NCBI GenBank assembly: GCA_913045175.1
Contig: CAJWQG010000006.1
Coordinates: 20,042-84,041 of the forward strand
Reading direction: 5' to 3'
DNA: 64,000 bases
Source: an uncultured Gammaproteobacteria bacterium
GTDB lineage: Bacteria; Pseudomonadota; Gammaproteobacteria; Pseudomonadales; Azotimanducaceae
Position numbers and translations under genes: made by a program. This document shows, in pieces, positions 1 through 8,728 of this stretch. The notes below the pieces were generated by a model. That model worked only from the letters and a program-made list of their open reading frames with translations. It ran no database searches and had not been told where the DNA came from. Positions within the stretch are counted from its first letter, which is position 1. Each line of letters opens with the position of its first letter.

Positions 1-1325
1 GTTTCCTTGCGACGAAATGCATCATAAACATCAGCCCGGGTATTGGATTCTGCCCAGACACCGGCAAGCCCGGAGGCACCCCAATAATTAGGTGCGCCGG
101 TTGCGTATTTTAGCTCTTCGGGCGTTGAGTTCGGCAGCGGGACTGAGCCGCGTCTATGGGGCTCAGCGTCCAGAACGCCAGCCTTGCTCCAGTAGTTGTC
201 TTCATCGAATGAACCGGCGCCCGTGTGCGTATCCGACGCGCCAATCACACCGAACTTGTAGGGATTAAATCCAACGCTTTCCTGCATGACCATCCCGTTG
301 AGATAGGCCTCGCGTACGTAGCTACCGGGGATTTTTGAGAACTCGGGGCTGGCAATAATATAAGGCATGATCTCGAAGTCTGCCCACTCGTCATTGGGTG
401 AGAGTGTTGGGTGTGTTTCCGAAGTACCCTTTGCCTGCGTGATTTCCACGATAGGTTCGTTGCGCATGCGTAGTTCAGCATAGTCGGCGTCCATCGGATT
501 ACCCGCATAGGTCGTTTTCTGGAACATCCAGCCATCTGATCCATTGGAGTTGTGTGGGATGGCTAGAGACTCTATACCTCGCGCGCGCAGGCCATCCATC
601 CATCTCCATAGGTCCTCTGGGTTCAGAGAATCCAGGGAAACGTGTATCTGTTCCGGTACATTGCTGCTGCGAAAGATGACATTGCGGTGCAGGTTTTCAG
701 CCCTGGCACCGGTAGCGGTGAATTCGTAGCCGATAAAGGTAGTGAAGTTTCCCGGGTCATTGTGGCGTTCAGCCGCTGCGATGGTCTCCTGCCATGCGGA
801 TCGGGCTACATCCCGATCGTCCAGTTTATCTTCCAGATTGGCATCAGCCGTTTCGCTTCTTCGCCCCAAAACGTACCGGGTGAATCCTCGCATCGCGTTC
901 AGTGCACTCTCGAAGTCAGTCGCTGCCCGCATGGCTGGCGCCAGTTCGTGTTCGCGATGAGGAGAATCTTCTTTTGCCAGTTCAGCCAACATGCCAAGGT
1001 ACATGCCGTGGTCTGTGACGGCGACAAAGTCCAGCGGCTTCTTTAGTTGCATCGTAAAGCCGGAAGAATGTTCTATTGCGCCTCCCTTGCCAAAAATATA
1101 GGCGTCATCAGGCGTACGGCGGGTTAGGAACATATAAGCATCCATCGAAAATATGGTATGCACATGGGTATCGCCGAAATAGGCATTCCTATGGGGATTG
1201 GAGTCAATCGAATCCTCGGGTGGATTGGCGGTGACAGCCGGTGACGAGGGTCTATCATCCTGACAACCTGCTAGTGTCAGTGACACTAGCAGTGGCACTA
1301 GCAGTGGCAACCCCCACCATCTCAT
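1..1325 (-). CDS. DUF3604 family lipoprotein, C-terminal part beyond the window
   Basis: An open frame runs from an ATG at 1323-1325 off the left edge. It starts with a lipoprotein signal (L-A-G-C lipobox at about residues 18-21). The DUF3604 hallmarks follow: RNAYFGDTHVHT near residue 49, then VAVTDHG, IGYEFTA, NLHRNVIFR, LAIPHNSN and ASDTHTG, i.e. a PHP-like metal-dependent hydrolase layout rich in His and Asp. The function of the family is not established; exported metal-dependent hydrolase is an inference from those motifs. The signal peptide is encoded by a short repetitive stretch (CACTGCTAGTG repeated). The intact paralog at 10256-12142 and the broken one at 7649 share the same order of motifs. 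The gene is divergent from the PPIase gene across about 155 bp. Confidence 0.9.
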   Translation of the reverse strand, partial: MRWWGLPLLVPLLVSLTLAGCQDDRPSSPAVTANPPEDSIDSNPHRNAYFGDTHVHTIFSMDAYMFLTRRTPDDAYIFGKGGAIEHSSGFTMQLKKPLDFVAVTDHGMYLGMLAELAKEDSPHREHELAPAMRAATDFESALNAMRGFTRYVLGRRSETADANLEDKLDDRDVARSAWQETIAAAERHNDPGNFTTFIGYEFTATGARAENLHRNVIFRSSNVPEQIHVSLDSLNPEDLWRWMDGLRARGIESLAIPHNSNGSDGWMFQKTTYAGNPMDADYAELRMRNEPIVEITQAKGTSETHPTLSPNDEWADFEIMPYIIASPEFSKIPGSYVREAYLNGMVMQESVGFNPYKFGVIGASDTHTGAGSFDEDNYWSKAGVLDAEPHRRGSVPLPNSTPEELKYATGAPNYWGASGLAGVWAESNTRADVYDAFRRKE

Positions 1326-1480
1326 GGCTGTTCCTTACCCGTATTTGTTACGGGTGAATTATATCGACCATCTTGAACCGCAGAACAACAGTATAAAGGT
1401 ATCAGTTGATAACCCGGTGTTATGGATTAACAATCCACAGTTGTTATTACTGAGCTGTTCCACCTGTTACGATACGCGCC

Positions 1481-2245
1481 ATGAAAGAACCCCTGTTATG
1501 GTTTGTGCTCATTGGCGCATTGCTGTTCGCTGCCGATCAATTAAGAGCACCCGATACAATCGTAGTTAACGACGTGGTGAAGACCCAGATTGCCACTCTC
1601 TGGGAAACCCAGATGGGTGCGAAGCCCAGTGCAGATGAACTTGATTCTCTGGTGCGCGACTGGGTGCGTGAAGAGGTCTTCTACCGTGAAGCACTGCGAT
1701 TAGGTCTCGATCGAGAAGACACCATTATTCGACGGCGACTGGTGCAGAAGCTGGGTTTTCTAGCGCGCGAGGTTGATGAGGAATCAATCACGGCAGAAGA
1801 TGTTCAGACCTATTACCAGGAAAACATTGCTGACTACACCTTGCAGGTTCGATATTCATTGTCGCAGGTCTATTTCAAAAATACTGACCAGTACGACTCT
1901 CTGATGCAACGACTGGCTGAGGGTGATAACTGGAAGGAACTGGGGGATAGCTCGATGCTGCCTCGCAGTCTGGTGCAAAAGAGCGAGCGTGAGGTGACGT
2001 CGACGCTGGGCGGTGAATTTACGGCGCAGTTATCCGAATTGATTAAGGGGCAGTGGGTTGGGCCAGTCTCCAGTACTTTTGGGCTTCATATAGTCAGGCT
2101 CGATGAATTAATACCGGAAACGCGGCGGCCACTTGCCTATATCGAGAATCAGGTTATCGCCGACCTTTTGCATCAACGCCGCGAACAATCCCTCGATGAC
2201 TACCACGCAGAGCTACTGGATCAGTATGAAGTGGTTTACGAATAG
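1481..2245 (+). CDS. Membrane-anchored parvulin-type peptidyl-prolyl isomerase (PpiC family)
   Basis: The 254-residue protein begins with a short hydrophobic segment (residues 5-17, LLWFVLIGALLFA) that should anchor it in the inner membrane with the rest in the periplasm. A helical SurA/PpiD-like N-domain (about 30-105, with VREEVFYREALRLGL) is followed by a parvulin-like core (about 110-210, with GGEFTAQL, GQWVGPVSSTFGLHIVRL). This matches PpiC-type foldases, which assist folding of exported proteins. It overlaps the downstream HupE/UreJ frame by 20 nt if that gene starts at 2226, which suggests coupling. The substrate is unknown; the neighbour HupE protein is an inferred candidate only. Confidence 0.87.
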   Translation: MKEPLLWFVLIGALLFAADQLRAPDTIVVNDVVKTQIATLWETQMGAKPSADELDSLVRDWVREEVFYREALRLGLDREDTIIRRRLVQKLGFLAREVDEESITAEDVQTYYQENIADYTLQVRYSLSQVYFKNTDQYDSLMQRLAEGDNWKELGDSSMLPRSLVQKSEREVTSTLGGEFTAQLSELIKGQWVGPVSSTFGLHIVRLDELIPETRRPLAYIENQVIADLLHQRREQSLDDYHAELLDQYEVVYE

Positions 2246-3314
2246 AGTCCGTCATCCTGAACGGAGTGAAGGATCTCTGTATGTCCCGGAGAGCAAGATC
2301 CTTCACTCCGTTCAGGATGACATTGGCGTAAGCAGATGCCACTTTGTTCTGAAAGGGTTTCTTCTTATTCTGGTGATTCTGATCGCCCAACCATCCTGGG
2401 CCCACGAAATGCGCCCCGCACTACTTACTATTAAACAGGTGGCCGGCGAGCAAAGTGACAGTGCCACCTATCAGGCTGTCTTCAAGCAACCCCAGGTCCA
2501 GGGACGCTTTCTTAATCTTTCCATAGTGACCAATTGCGACAGCACGCTCGTCAACGCCAAAACCAATTCCAGTGCGCTGGAGGAAACGTTTTCCTTATCG
2601 TGCGCCGGGCCGCTTGCCAGCATCGAGATAGCCGGCCTTGAAAGAACATTGATCGATACCATGATCACTGTTGAAGACCTGAGCGGATCGACCAAAAATT
2701 ACCTGGTTAACGGCCGGGAGCCGAAAGTCAGTATTGCCGGAGAGACGTCGACACCGGTTTATCTTGTACTTGGCGTCGAGCATCTATTTTTTGGCATCGA
2801 TCATGTGTTGTTTGTTCTGCTGCTGCTTTATCTGGTCAATGGCTGGGGGAATCTGGTTAAGGTGGTTACCAGTTTTACCGTGGCGCATTCCATCACTCTC
2901 GCATTGTCCGCATTTAATGTTGTTTCTGTGTCCCAGGCGCCCGTTGAAGCGCTGATTGCGCTCAGCATTGTGCTACTGGCAGCGGAAGCGCTGCGTGGCG
3001 AAGGCAGCCTGGTTCATCGCAAGCCCTGGCTTATCACATTTGCGTTCGGACTGTTGCATGGTCTTGGATTTGCCGGTGCACTGGCGGAAATTGGATTACC
3101 CCAGGCGAGTGCGGCGATGGCACTGTTTCTGTTCAACGTTGGTATCGAGATCGGACAACTGTCAATTATCGCCGTGGCGCTGACGCTCACCTTTGCAGTT
3201 ACCAGGACAGGACTGAAACTCACCAGGACCATGGTCTCGTTGCCGGTCTATATCGTTGGCGGGGTATCCGTCTTCTGGTTTATCGACCGTAGTCTGCAGG
3301 TGGTTGCAAGCTAG
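2226..3314 (+). CDS. HupE/UreJ family membrane protein with a REP element inside its N-terminal coding region
   Basis: This multi-pass protein belongs to the HupE/UreJ_2 family, putative metal (often nickel) permeases or accessory proteins. Signal/anchor FVLKGFLLILVILI precedes A-H-E, the usual mature start. An extracytoplasmic beta-rich part follows, then several membrane helices carrying EHLFFGIDHVLF and HGLGFAGALAEIG, where His and Asp are the likely metal ligands. The frame is open back to 2133. I chose ATG 2226 because it overlaps the end of the PPIase gene and no ATG or GTG lies between the REP-like hairpin (2251-2321) and the signal peptide. On this reading about 24 residues (the R-H-P-E-R-S-E-G type) are REP-derived. 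An unusual start codon after the hairpin cannot be excluded. Confidence 0.83.
   Translation: MKWFTNRVRHPERSEGSLYVPESKILHSVQDDIGVSRCHFVLKGFLLILVILIAQPSWAHEMRPALLTIKQVAGEQSDSATYQAVFKQPQVQGRFLNLSIVTNCDSTLVNAKTNSSALEETFSLSCAGPLASIEIAGLERTLIDTMITVEDLSGSTKNYLVNGREPKVSIAGETSTPVYLVLGVEHLFFGIDHVLFVLLLLYLVNGWGNLVKVVTSFTVAHSITLALSAFNVVSVSQAPVEALIALSIVLLAAEALRGEGSLVHRKPWLITFAFGLLHGLGFAGALAEIGLPQASAAMALFLFNVGIEIGQLSIIAVALTLTFAVTRTGLKLTRTMVSLPVYIVGGVSVFWFIDRSLQVVAS
2251..2321. repeat. REP/BIME-like inverted repeat, 26-bp perfect arms
   Basis: The left arm (2251-2276, beginning GTCATCCTGAACGGAG) and right arm (2296-2321) are exact reverse complements over 26 bp around a 19-nt loop. This sequence type, translated as HPERSEG...HSVQDD, is a widely dispersed extragenic palindrome in bacteria. 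Here it lies inside the open frame of the HupE-like gene, just after the PPIase stop. Confidence 0.88.
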
Positions 3315-3535
3315 CTGCTGGTCTCACTCGGGATTTTCGCGCCTATTGGCGAGTACAGCCTTCCTCATCACGGCATAACCAATAACATTACGTTATCAAT
3401 AGATGTTGTTCTCTTTATAGAAACTAATTCGGTCTTGCGCGAAACTAAGAAAACGTAGAACCAGTATAAAATTAGAACCAGCTTAAAACAGGCTGTGCCG
3501 GGCTATAGGCCATCCAATCACCGAGGGGAACAAAC

Positions 3536-3601
3536 ATGAAGATAAACACATCGGCGATCGTGTTCGCCATTTTTGCTGTTGTGGGCGCTAGTACGGGTTA
3601 G
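3536..3601 (+). pseudogene. Orphan signal-peptide-like ORF (21 aa) in a 450-bp gene-poor gap
   Basis: The gap 3315-3767 has no full gene. It holds an ATG with an upstream GAGGGGAAC that encodes a 21-residue hydrophobic stretch ending in VVGASTG and a TAG. This looks like the leader of a secreted protein whose body has been lost, but it could also be a small leader peptide. Nothing else was recognised in the gap. The region just before 3768 should hold the promoter for the thioredoxin-like/UGSC pair. Confidence 0.35.
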
Positions 3602-3767
3602 CCACGGCTGGTCTGTGAGTGCCTGCCGCTGAATTGTTTGCTAATACGTCATAGCCTGTGCGAAGGTGGTAGGGCATGGCGCACCAATACCCTATTCCTC
3701 ATAGACACCACTTATGGTTTGCTCGAAACTTGGACACTCTCAGTAGGTTTCAGCTCCAGGAGAAAAA

Positions 3768-5330
3768 ATGCTTGGCGTAACATCGTTCTCACTCACTGGT
3801 CTTTCCGGGCAGGAAACTAGTTTTTCTACGGATCGTGCCAGTGTGGTGTGTTTCGTAAAAGAAGACTGTCCTACCTGTCGAACGGTGATGCCGGTATTGG
3901 CAGCTATGTTCAAGACATTTGCTGATCACATCGATTTTCACGTCATCGGGCAGACCGCGGAAGGTAATAGGCAGTTGGCTGAGGAGTTCGAACTACCCTT
4001 TGACCTGTTGGATGACAGCGCGCTTAAGGTGTCTTTCGACACCGACGTTGAAACGGTACCCACACTGCTGGTCACCAATGCCAAAGGACAAACGGAGTCC
4101 GAGAGAATCGGTTTCGTGCGCGAAGAGTGGCAGGCATTGGTCGACGACCTGATCCAACAGTTTTCGGGAAGTGAGTGCGACCTAGACTGGTCAGCCCTAC
4201 CTGAATGGCGCCCCGGCTGTGGTTCTTTGTCTGTCGATCCGATGCATGCAGGCCGTCTGCAGGCCGAGGCGGAAGGAAGCCCTATTCGTGCACGGCGCAT
4301 AGAGGTGGGCAGCCTCGATGATGAATTTGAATTTATGTTTGACCAGGGTTTTACCGATGGTCTGCCGGTCGTACCTCCCACGCCTGAGCGGGTGTTACGG
4401 ATGTTGTCAGGCACTAAGCGTGATGCCCAGGAAGTGGTGGCAACGATGGCTCCGAATATGGCGAAGGTTACGGTGGAAAAAATTGCCATTAATGCAGTGC
4501 TGGCCGGTTGTAGACCGGAATATTTGCCGGTTGTGATTGCCGCTGTAGAAGCTGTTTGTACCGATGACTTCAATATTCACGGCGTCATGGCGACGACCAT
4601 GGGCGCGAGCCCCGTGATGGTGGTCAACGGGCCGATTCGTCACAGTCTTGACATGAATATGGGCCTTGGGGCCCTGGGCCAGGGCAATCGTGCCAATGCG
4701 ACGATCGGCCGGGCGCTGCGTCTTGCTATTCGTAACGTCGGTGGTGCTAAACCGGGAGGAACCGAACGTTCAACGTTCTCGAATCCCATGAAGTACACGA
4801 TGTGCTTTGCCGAGTGGGAGGAGCGTTCCAATTGGGACCCACTGCATGTGGAAAGGGGGTTTTCTCCTGAAGATTCTGTGGTCACCGTATTTGCCATGAC
4901 GGGAGGCCCGACGATCATAATGGATGAGGACTCGCTGGGTGGCGATGCGCTCGCAGGTTCTATCGGGGCGTCGACCAGCACCATGTTGAATGCCAAAGCC
5001 TATGGCTTTTCCACCTGCTTAATGGTGGTGTCTCCGGAGCATGTCGATACCTTCAAACGGGATGACTATAGCAAGGCACAAATGCGTCGACGCATGCAGG
5101 TGGCGAGCGAAAAGACGGTTGATGAGCTGATCGAGCTCGGGGTGACCGATGAACAACAGGCACGACTGAGTAAATTGGAACCAGATACTCGCCTCTCCAA
5201 ATTTGGGAGTGACGAAGATATTGATATCGTCGTTGCCGGTAGCGAGGCGGGAAAATGTACCGCCTTCTTTCACGGCTGGATACCGCGCAGTATCGGTTCC
5301 ATTCCGGTTTCATCTAAGATAGAAGTGTAA
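3768..5330 (+). CDS. Thioredoxin-like domain fused to a conserved UGSC-partner domain
   Basis: This is a 520-residue two-part protein. Residues about 15-120 resemble a thioredoxin fold with a C-P-T-C redox motif (C34, C37) and a cis-Pro region (ETVPTLLV). Residues about 150-520 form a separate conserved domain with TDGLPVVPPTPERV, LAGCRPEYLPV, MGLGALGQGNRANA and GTERSTFSNP. I recognise that domain as recurring next to UGSC proteins but know no assigned activity. The ATG has an AGGAG 5 nt upstream. Only 27 nt separate it from the UGSC selenoprotein gene, so the two are probably one operon. I infer that the thioredoxin half reduces a selenenylsulfide or other oxidised state of the partner selenoprotein. 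A start inside the frame cannot be ruled out, because there is no signal peptide and the protein appears cytoplasmic. Confidence 0.78.
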   Translation: MLGVTSFSLTGLSGQETSFSTDRASVVCFVKEDCPTCRTVMPVLAAMFKTFADHIDFHVIGQTAEGNRQLAEEFELPFDLLDDSALKVSFDTDVETVPTLLVTNAKGQTESERIGFVREEWQALVDDLIQQFSGSECDLDWSALPEWRPGCGSLSVDPMHAGRLQAEAEGSPIRARRIEVGSLDDEFEFMFDQGFTDGLPVVPPTPERVLRMLSGTKRDAQEVVATMAPNMAKVTVEKIAINAVLAGCRPEYLPVVIAAVEAVCTDDFNIHGVMATTMGASPVMVVNGPIRHSLDMNMGLGALGQGNRANATIGRALRLAIRNVGGAKPGGTERSTFSNPMKYTMCFAEWEERSNWDPLHVERGFSPEDSVVTVFAMTGGPTIIMDEDSLGGDALAGSIGASTSTMLNAKAYGFSTCLMVVSPEHVDTFKRDDYSKAQMRRRMQVASEKTVDELIELGVTDEQQARLSKLEPDTRLSKFGSDEDIDIVVAGSEAGKCTAFFHGWIPRSIGSIPVSSKIEV

Positions 5331-5357
5331 AAGTGTCAAGAAGATGAGGAGTTTGCA

Positions 5358-5879
5358 ATGACAGTGACACTGTTAGATCCAACCAACGAGGAAGTCCCCG
5401 TCGCCCGGCAAGTCACGCCACGACCGGCGGAGGTCAAGGGACGGATTGCCTTTATGGATATTTCCAAACGCCAGGGCAATCTGCTGCTTGATAGGTTACA
5501 AGAGGCGTTGGAACAGCGCCTGCCGCAGATTGAGATTTCGCGCTATGTGAAACCGACCTTCTCCAAGCCAGCGCCCGATGAGTTGCGCCAGGAAATCAAA
5601 GCGGGCAACGATTTCGTGGTGGTCGCGCTGGCCGACTGAGGCTCTTGTACGTCGTGCAGTTTGCATGACATAGTTTGGTTTGAAATCCAGGGAATGCCTT
5701 CGGTTGCTATTGCCTCGACGGAGTTCGCCGATGCGGCGGAAACGCAGGCTGATGCACTCGGTATGTCCGACGCGAAGCGCGTATTGGTACAACACCCGAT
5801 TCAGGATGCCAATCCGGCACAAATGTGTGCGAAAGCTGACGCCATTGTCGATCAGGTGATTGCTGCACTAAGCAATTGA
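5358..5879 (+). CDS. UGSC family selenoprotein (in-frame TGA read as selenocysteine)
   Basis: Read through the TGA at 5637-5639, the frame gives 173 residues: 93 residues, then A-D-U-G-S-C-T-S-C, then 76 residues ending at a TGA at 5877-5879. The U-G-S-C motif is the signature of the UGSC-containing selenoprotein family known from marine metagenome selenoproteome surveys. U94 and C97 form a UxxC redox pair. The upstream and downstream halves both read as protein in the same frame (FMDISKRQGNLLLDRL before, VWFEIQGMPSVAIAST after). A SECIS-like stem-loop starts 11 nt after the UGA. An automated caller would cut the gene at 5639. Its exact reaction is unknown; a redox role with the thioredoxin-like neighbour is inferred. 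An RBS-like GATGAGGAG lies just upstream of the ATG. Confidence 0.92.
5651..5669 (+). promoter_or_regulatory. Bacterial SECIS-like stem-loop after UGA 5637
   Basis: GTCGTGC (5651-5657) pairs with GCATGAC (5663-5669) over 7 bp, one of them G-U, around the loop AGTTT. Exactly 11 nt separate the UGA from the stem, the spacing known for the minimal E. coli fdhF element recognised by SelB. The hairpin lies within the coding sequence, as in other bacterial selenoprotein genes. Confidence 0.75.
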
Positions 5880-5887
5880 TCTAAAAA

Positions 5888-5917
5888 TGCTGGGGTCAGA
5901 ATAAAATCGCAATTACA
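5888..5917. repeat. Solo GGGGTCAGAATAAAAT-type repeat
   Basis: The segment TGGGGTCAGAATAAAAT plus its flank, between the UGSC gene and the amidohydrolase gene, resembles the short dispersed GGGGTCAGA(A/G)TAAAAT sequences found near REP-associated tyrosine transposases in many Gammaproteobacteria. No transposase is nearby and no second copy was seen in the window. Confidence 0.4.
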
Positions 5918-5946
5918 TGAACACTATTTATTAAGAAGACGTATCT

Positions 5947-7656
5947 ATGGAGCATGAAACAATCATTCGCGGTGGCACGGTAGTTGACGGCACAGGGGCG
6001 GCGGCCAAACGTGCAGACGTGGCGATAGATGAGGGGCGCATCAGCCGCATCGGCGATCTCACAGGTGAACAAGCGGGACGGACAATTGATGCAAACGGCA
6101 AAATAGTGACCCCCGGGTTTGTTGATCTGCACACTCACCTCGATGCACAGGCGGGATGGGATCCACAGATGAGCCCCAGCTCCTACCATGGTGTTACCAC
6201 AGGAATCATAGGTAACTGCGGGATGACCTTTGCCCCAGTGCGTAAGGAGAATACCCGCTTCCTGGCTGAGCTGATGGAAGCAGTAGAAGACATCTCGGCA
6301 GAAGCAATTTTGGATGGACTCCCCTGGAACTGGTCAAGTTTTGGCGAGTATCTTGATACCGTTCAGGGTCTTAATCCCGCGATCAATATTGCTTCTTTGG
6401 CCGGCCATTGTGCGATCCGCTTTGATGTTATGGGCGATAAGAGCTGCGATGACGGCGTGCACCCGGATGATCGGGAATTAGCCGGGATTGTTGATCTTGC
6501 CAAACGGACTATCGACGAGGGGGCCATTGGTATCTCCACTTCTCGTTTTATGAATCATCGAATGCTGGATGGTCGACTGGTTCCCGGAACATGGGCGGAG
6601 GAACGCGAACTTCAGGCGATCCAGGAAGCGATCGTTGAAGCCGGTGGCAGGGGCGCCATGTTCCAGGCTGTGTGTGACTTTGAAAATCGTTTTGACGTTG
6701 ACAAGGGGGTGCTGGAAGCCGGTGCGGAGGCAGGATGCCACGTTGTATTCTCCAACAGGGCACGCGGCGATGGTGATGGCGGTGTTTCCCAATGGAAAGA
6801 GTTTCTGGATCGCAATAATCAAGACGGTAAGAAGATGTCATCGTGCGTCCATACGCGGCCAAGTGGTTCTTTTTTTGGCCTGGCGCAGACCGTTTTTAAC
6901 CCAATGGTCAATGACCTCGGGCCTTATTGGGGAGAAGTGATGTCGTTAATGACAATCCCCGAGAGGGTCGAAGCGATGAAACAGCCCGGTATGCGGGAGA
7001 AGCTAATCGCCGAAGGGGAACAGAGGGAGCAGTTCATTCGCATGGCGCGTGTACTTCACCCCATGGGAATGGATGAATACCCTGATTGGGATATTGATAG
7101 TCGTCTTACGCTGGCTAGTATTGCAGAAGCGGCTGGTAAGAGTCCGATAGAAGTTTACGTAGACCGGATGATCGAATCCGAGGGTAGGGAATTATGGAAT
7201 CTGTGGGCTTTCGGTGGTGATCTTGAGAACCAATGGAATTTGATGCGTTTGCCTCAGGTGGTCCCAATGCTTGGCGATGCGGGCGCCCATGTCGGTTTGT
7301 TCACTGATGCAGATTCTCCGACTTTCCTGCTAAGCGAGCTCGCCAGAGATCGCGGTGTCTTTACGCTGGAAGAGGCGGTACACCGGATAACAGCGCAGTC
7401 CGCCGAGGTCGTCGGTTTGAAAGAGCGGGGACAGATTCGTGAAGGCTGGCATGCTGATATCAATGTGATTGATTACGACAATCTAAAGTCATGCCACCCG
7501 GAATATATTCGAGACCTGCCCCACAAGGTGGGTCGTATTGTGACGAAGAGCGAAGGCTATGACGCAACGCTTGTCTCTGGCCGGATACTGATCGAAAAGG
7601 GAAAGTTCACCGGCGATAGCCGAGGTGAAGTGATTCGTGATTTTGCGCGTGGATAA
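5947..7656 (+). CDS. N-acyl-D-amino-acid deacylase-type amidohydrolase
   Basis: This 569-residue member of the amidohydrolase superfamily matches the D-aminoacylase/amidohydrolase-3 type. Residues 1-55 form the small N-terminal beta domain (IIRGGTVVDGTG). The metal-binding H62-T-H64 (VDLHTHLDAQ), C91 in GNCGMTFAP and the late Asp in GDAGAHVG follow, and the C-terminal beta part closes the fold (GRILIEKG). Enzymes of this type hydrolyse N-acyl-D-amino acids or related cyclic amides. No signal peptide is seen, so it is cytoplasmic. The start is preceded by AGAAGACGT, a weak RBS. Its last codons overlap the GTG of a degraded DUF3604 gene by 8 nt. Substrate cannot be told from sequence alone. Confidence 0.88.
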   Translation: MEHETIIRGGTVVDGTGAAAKRADVAIDEGRISRIGDLTGEQAGRTIDANGKIVTPGFVDLHTHLDAQAGWDPQMSPSSYHGVTTGIIGNCGMTFAPVRKENTRFLAELMEAVEDISAEAILDGLPWNWSSFGEYLDTVQGLNPAINIASLAGHCAIRFDVMGDKSCDDGVHPDDRELAGIVDLAKRTIDEGAIGISTSRFMNHRMLDGRLVPGTWAEERELQAIQEAIVEAGGRGAMFQAVCDFENRFDVDKGVLEAGAEAGCHVVFSNRARGDGDGGVSQWKEFLDRNNQDGKKMSSCVHTRPSGSFFGLAQTVFNPMVNDLGPYWGEVMSLMTIPERVEAMKQPGMREKLIAEGEQREQFIRMARVLHPMGMDEYPDWDIDSRLTLASIAEAAGKSPIEVYVDRMIESEGRELWNLWAFGGDLENQWNLMRLPQVVPMLGDAGAHVGLFTDADSPTFLLSELARDRGVFTLEEAVHRITAQSAEVVGLKERGQIREGWHADINVIDYDNLKSCHPEYIRDLPHKVGRIVTKSEGYDATLVSGRILIEKGKFTGDSRGEVIRDFARG

Positions 7657-8643
7657 TCGTGTTCTGACTCTGTGTTTGCTTGTCTGTGCCGGCTGTGCCT
7701 AAGAGGACCAAACTGAGGAACTTCGTGTCGAAGTGACGGAACAATCTACAGGACAACCCTCAAAACATTCTACAAGTGAATCCGTTCCGGCCCGTAACCT
7801 CATCCAGCGCTTCCAGAATGTCAATTACGATATGCCTGCCGATGTTGGCACGGTGGATCCGTCAGCGAATTCTCAGCGTAATGCTTATTTTGGTGACCTT
7901 CACGTTCACAGCACATATTCGTTTGATGCGTTTGCCTACGGCACCATCGCCACACCCTACGATGCCTATCGATACGCGAAAGGAGAAAAGTTAAGGCATC
8001 CCGTCGGCTTCGACGTGCAATTGCGGGAGCCGCTCGATTTCTATGCGGTGACCGATCACGCGATGTACATCGGCGGAATGAATGCAGCAGCCGACACGTC
8101 AACGGAATTCTCGAAGCACAAGCCTTTTAGATTGCTACACAATCTGAACTCGCCGGACAGAGAGGTGGGTCGCGATGTTCGCGCCAGGGCTATGCCAACT
8201 TTTGTTATGTCGACGTTCGCCGGTATAGAGGAAGGCGCCTTCGATCTTGAGGCAGTCAACAAGATATCCCGTGATACCTGGTCTGACATCATTGCTGCGG
8301 TAGAGCAGCATAATGATCCGGGTAACTTCACGACTTTTGTGGGTTATGAGTACACCAGCCAGTCGGATGAACGGGGTAATCTGCATCGCAATGTCATTTT
8401 CCGCGGTGCTGACAAGCTCCCGACCATACCGTTCTCGCGCCTGCACAGCAGGAACCCGGAAAAGCTCTGGGACTGGATGGATGGTCTCCGGGAGCAGGGC
8501 ATTGAAGCATTGGCGATCCCGCACAATGCCAATGGTTCCAATGGGGCTATGTTTGAGCTGGTTGACTGGGCGAAGAATCCGATGGATGCGGAATATACGG
8601 GCCAGCGCCTTCGCAATGAACCGCTTGTAGAGATTACTCAGAT
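7649..8643 (+). pseudogene. Degraded DUF3604 lipoprotein gene (nonsense codon and 3' truncation)
   Basis: A GTG at 7649 opens a lipoprotein leader (L-L-V-C-A-G-C-A). An in-frame TAA at 7700-7702 follows immediately, and the same frame then continues as a DUF3604 protein: RNAYFGDLHVHSTYSFDA, YAVTDHAMYIGG, VGYEYTSQ, NLHRNVIFR, LAIPHNANGSNG, RNEPLVEITQ. At about 8643 similarity to the intact paralog (10256-12142) stops, so the C-terminal half is gone. What follows belongs to an oppositely oriented DUF2235 fragment. Two independent lesions make this a pseudogene. A shorter product starting near 7733 would lack both the export signal and the C-terminal half. Confidence 0.85.
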
Positions 8644-8728
8644 CATAGGTTTCTACGACGTTGGTGATGTTCTTGCCAAACTCGTTGCCAGTTCCGTCCA
8701 TGCATATAACGATGTTCTTGCCAGCCAT
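8644..8728 (-). pseudogene. 5' fragment of a DUF2235 (Tle1-like hydrolase) gene
   Basis: On the minus strand, a GGGAGG Shine-Dalgarno 5 nt before ATG 8728 starts KNIVICMDGTGNEFG followed by NITNVVETYD. This is the characteristic N-terminus of DUF2235 proteins (alpha/beta hydrolases that include type VI phospholipase effectors). After about 28 residues the frame runs into the antisense of the DUF3604 pseudogene, so only the 5' end survives. The boundary marks a recombination or deletion junction. Confidence 0.8.

Noticed and set aside
3938..4573. Long antisense open frame (211 codons) on the minus strand.
   Set aside because: It mirrors the coding sequence of the thioredoxin-like fusion gene and its composition is that of a shadow frame (Ser, Arg, Thr-rich, no domain).
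8135..8728. Minus-strand frame of 197 codons as one DUF2235 protein.
   Set aside because: Only the first about 28 codons match DUF2235; the rest is antisense to the DUF3604 pseudogene.
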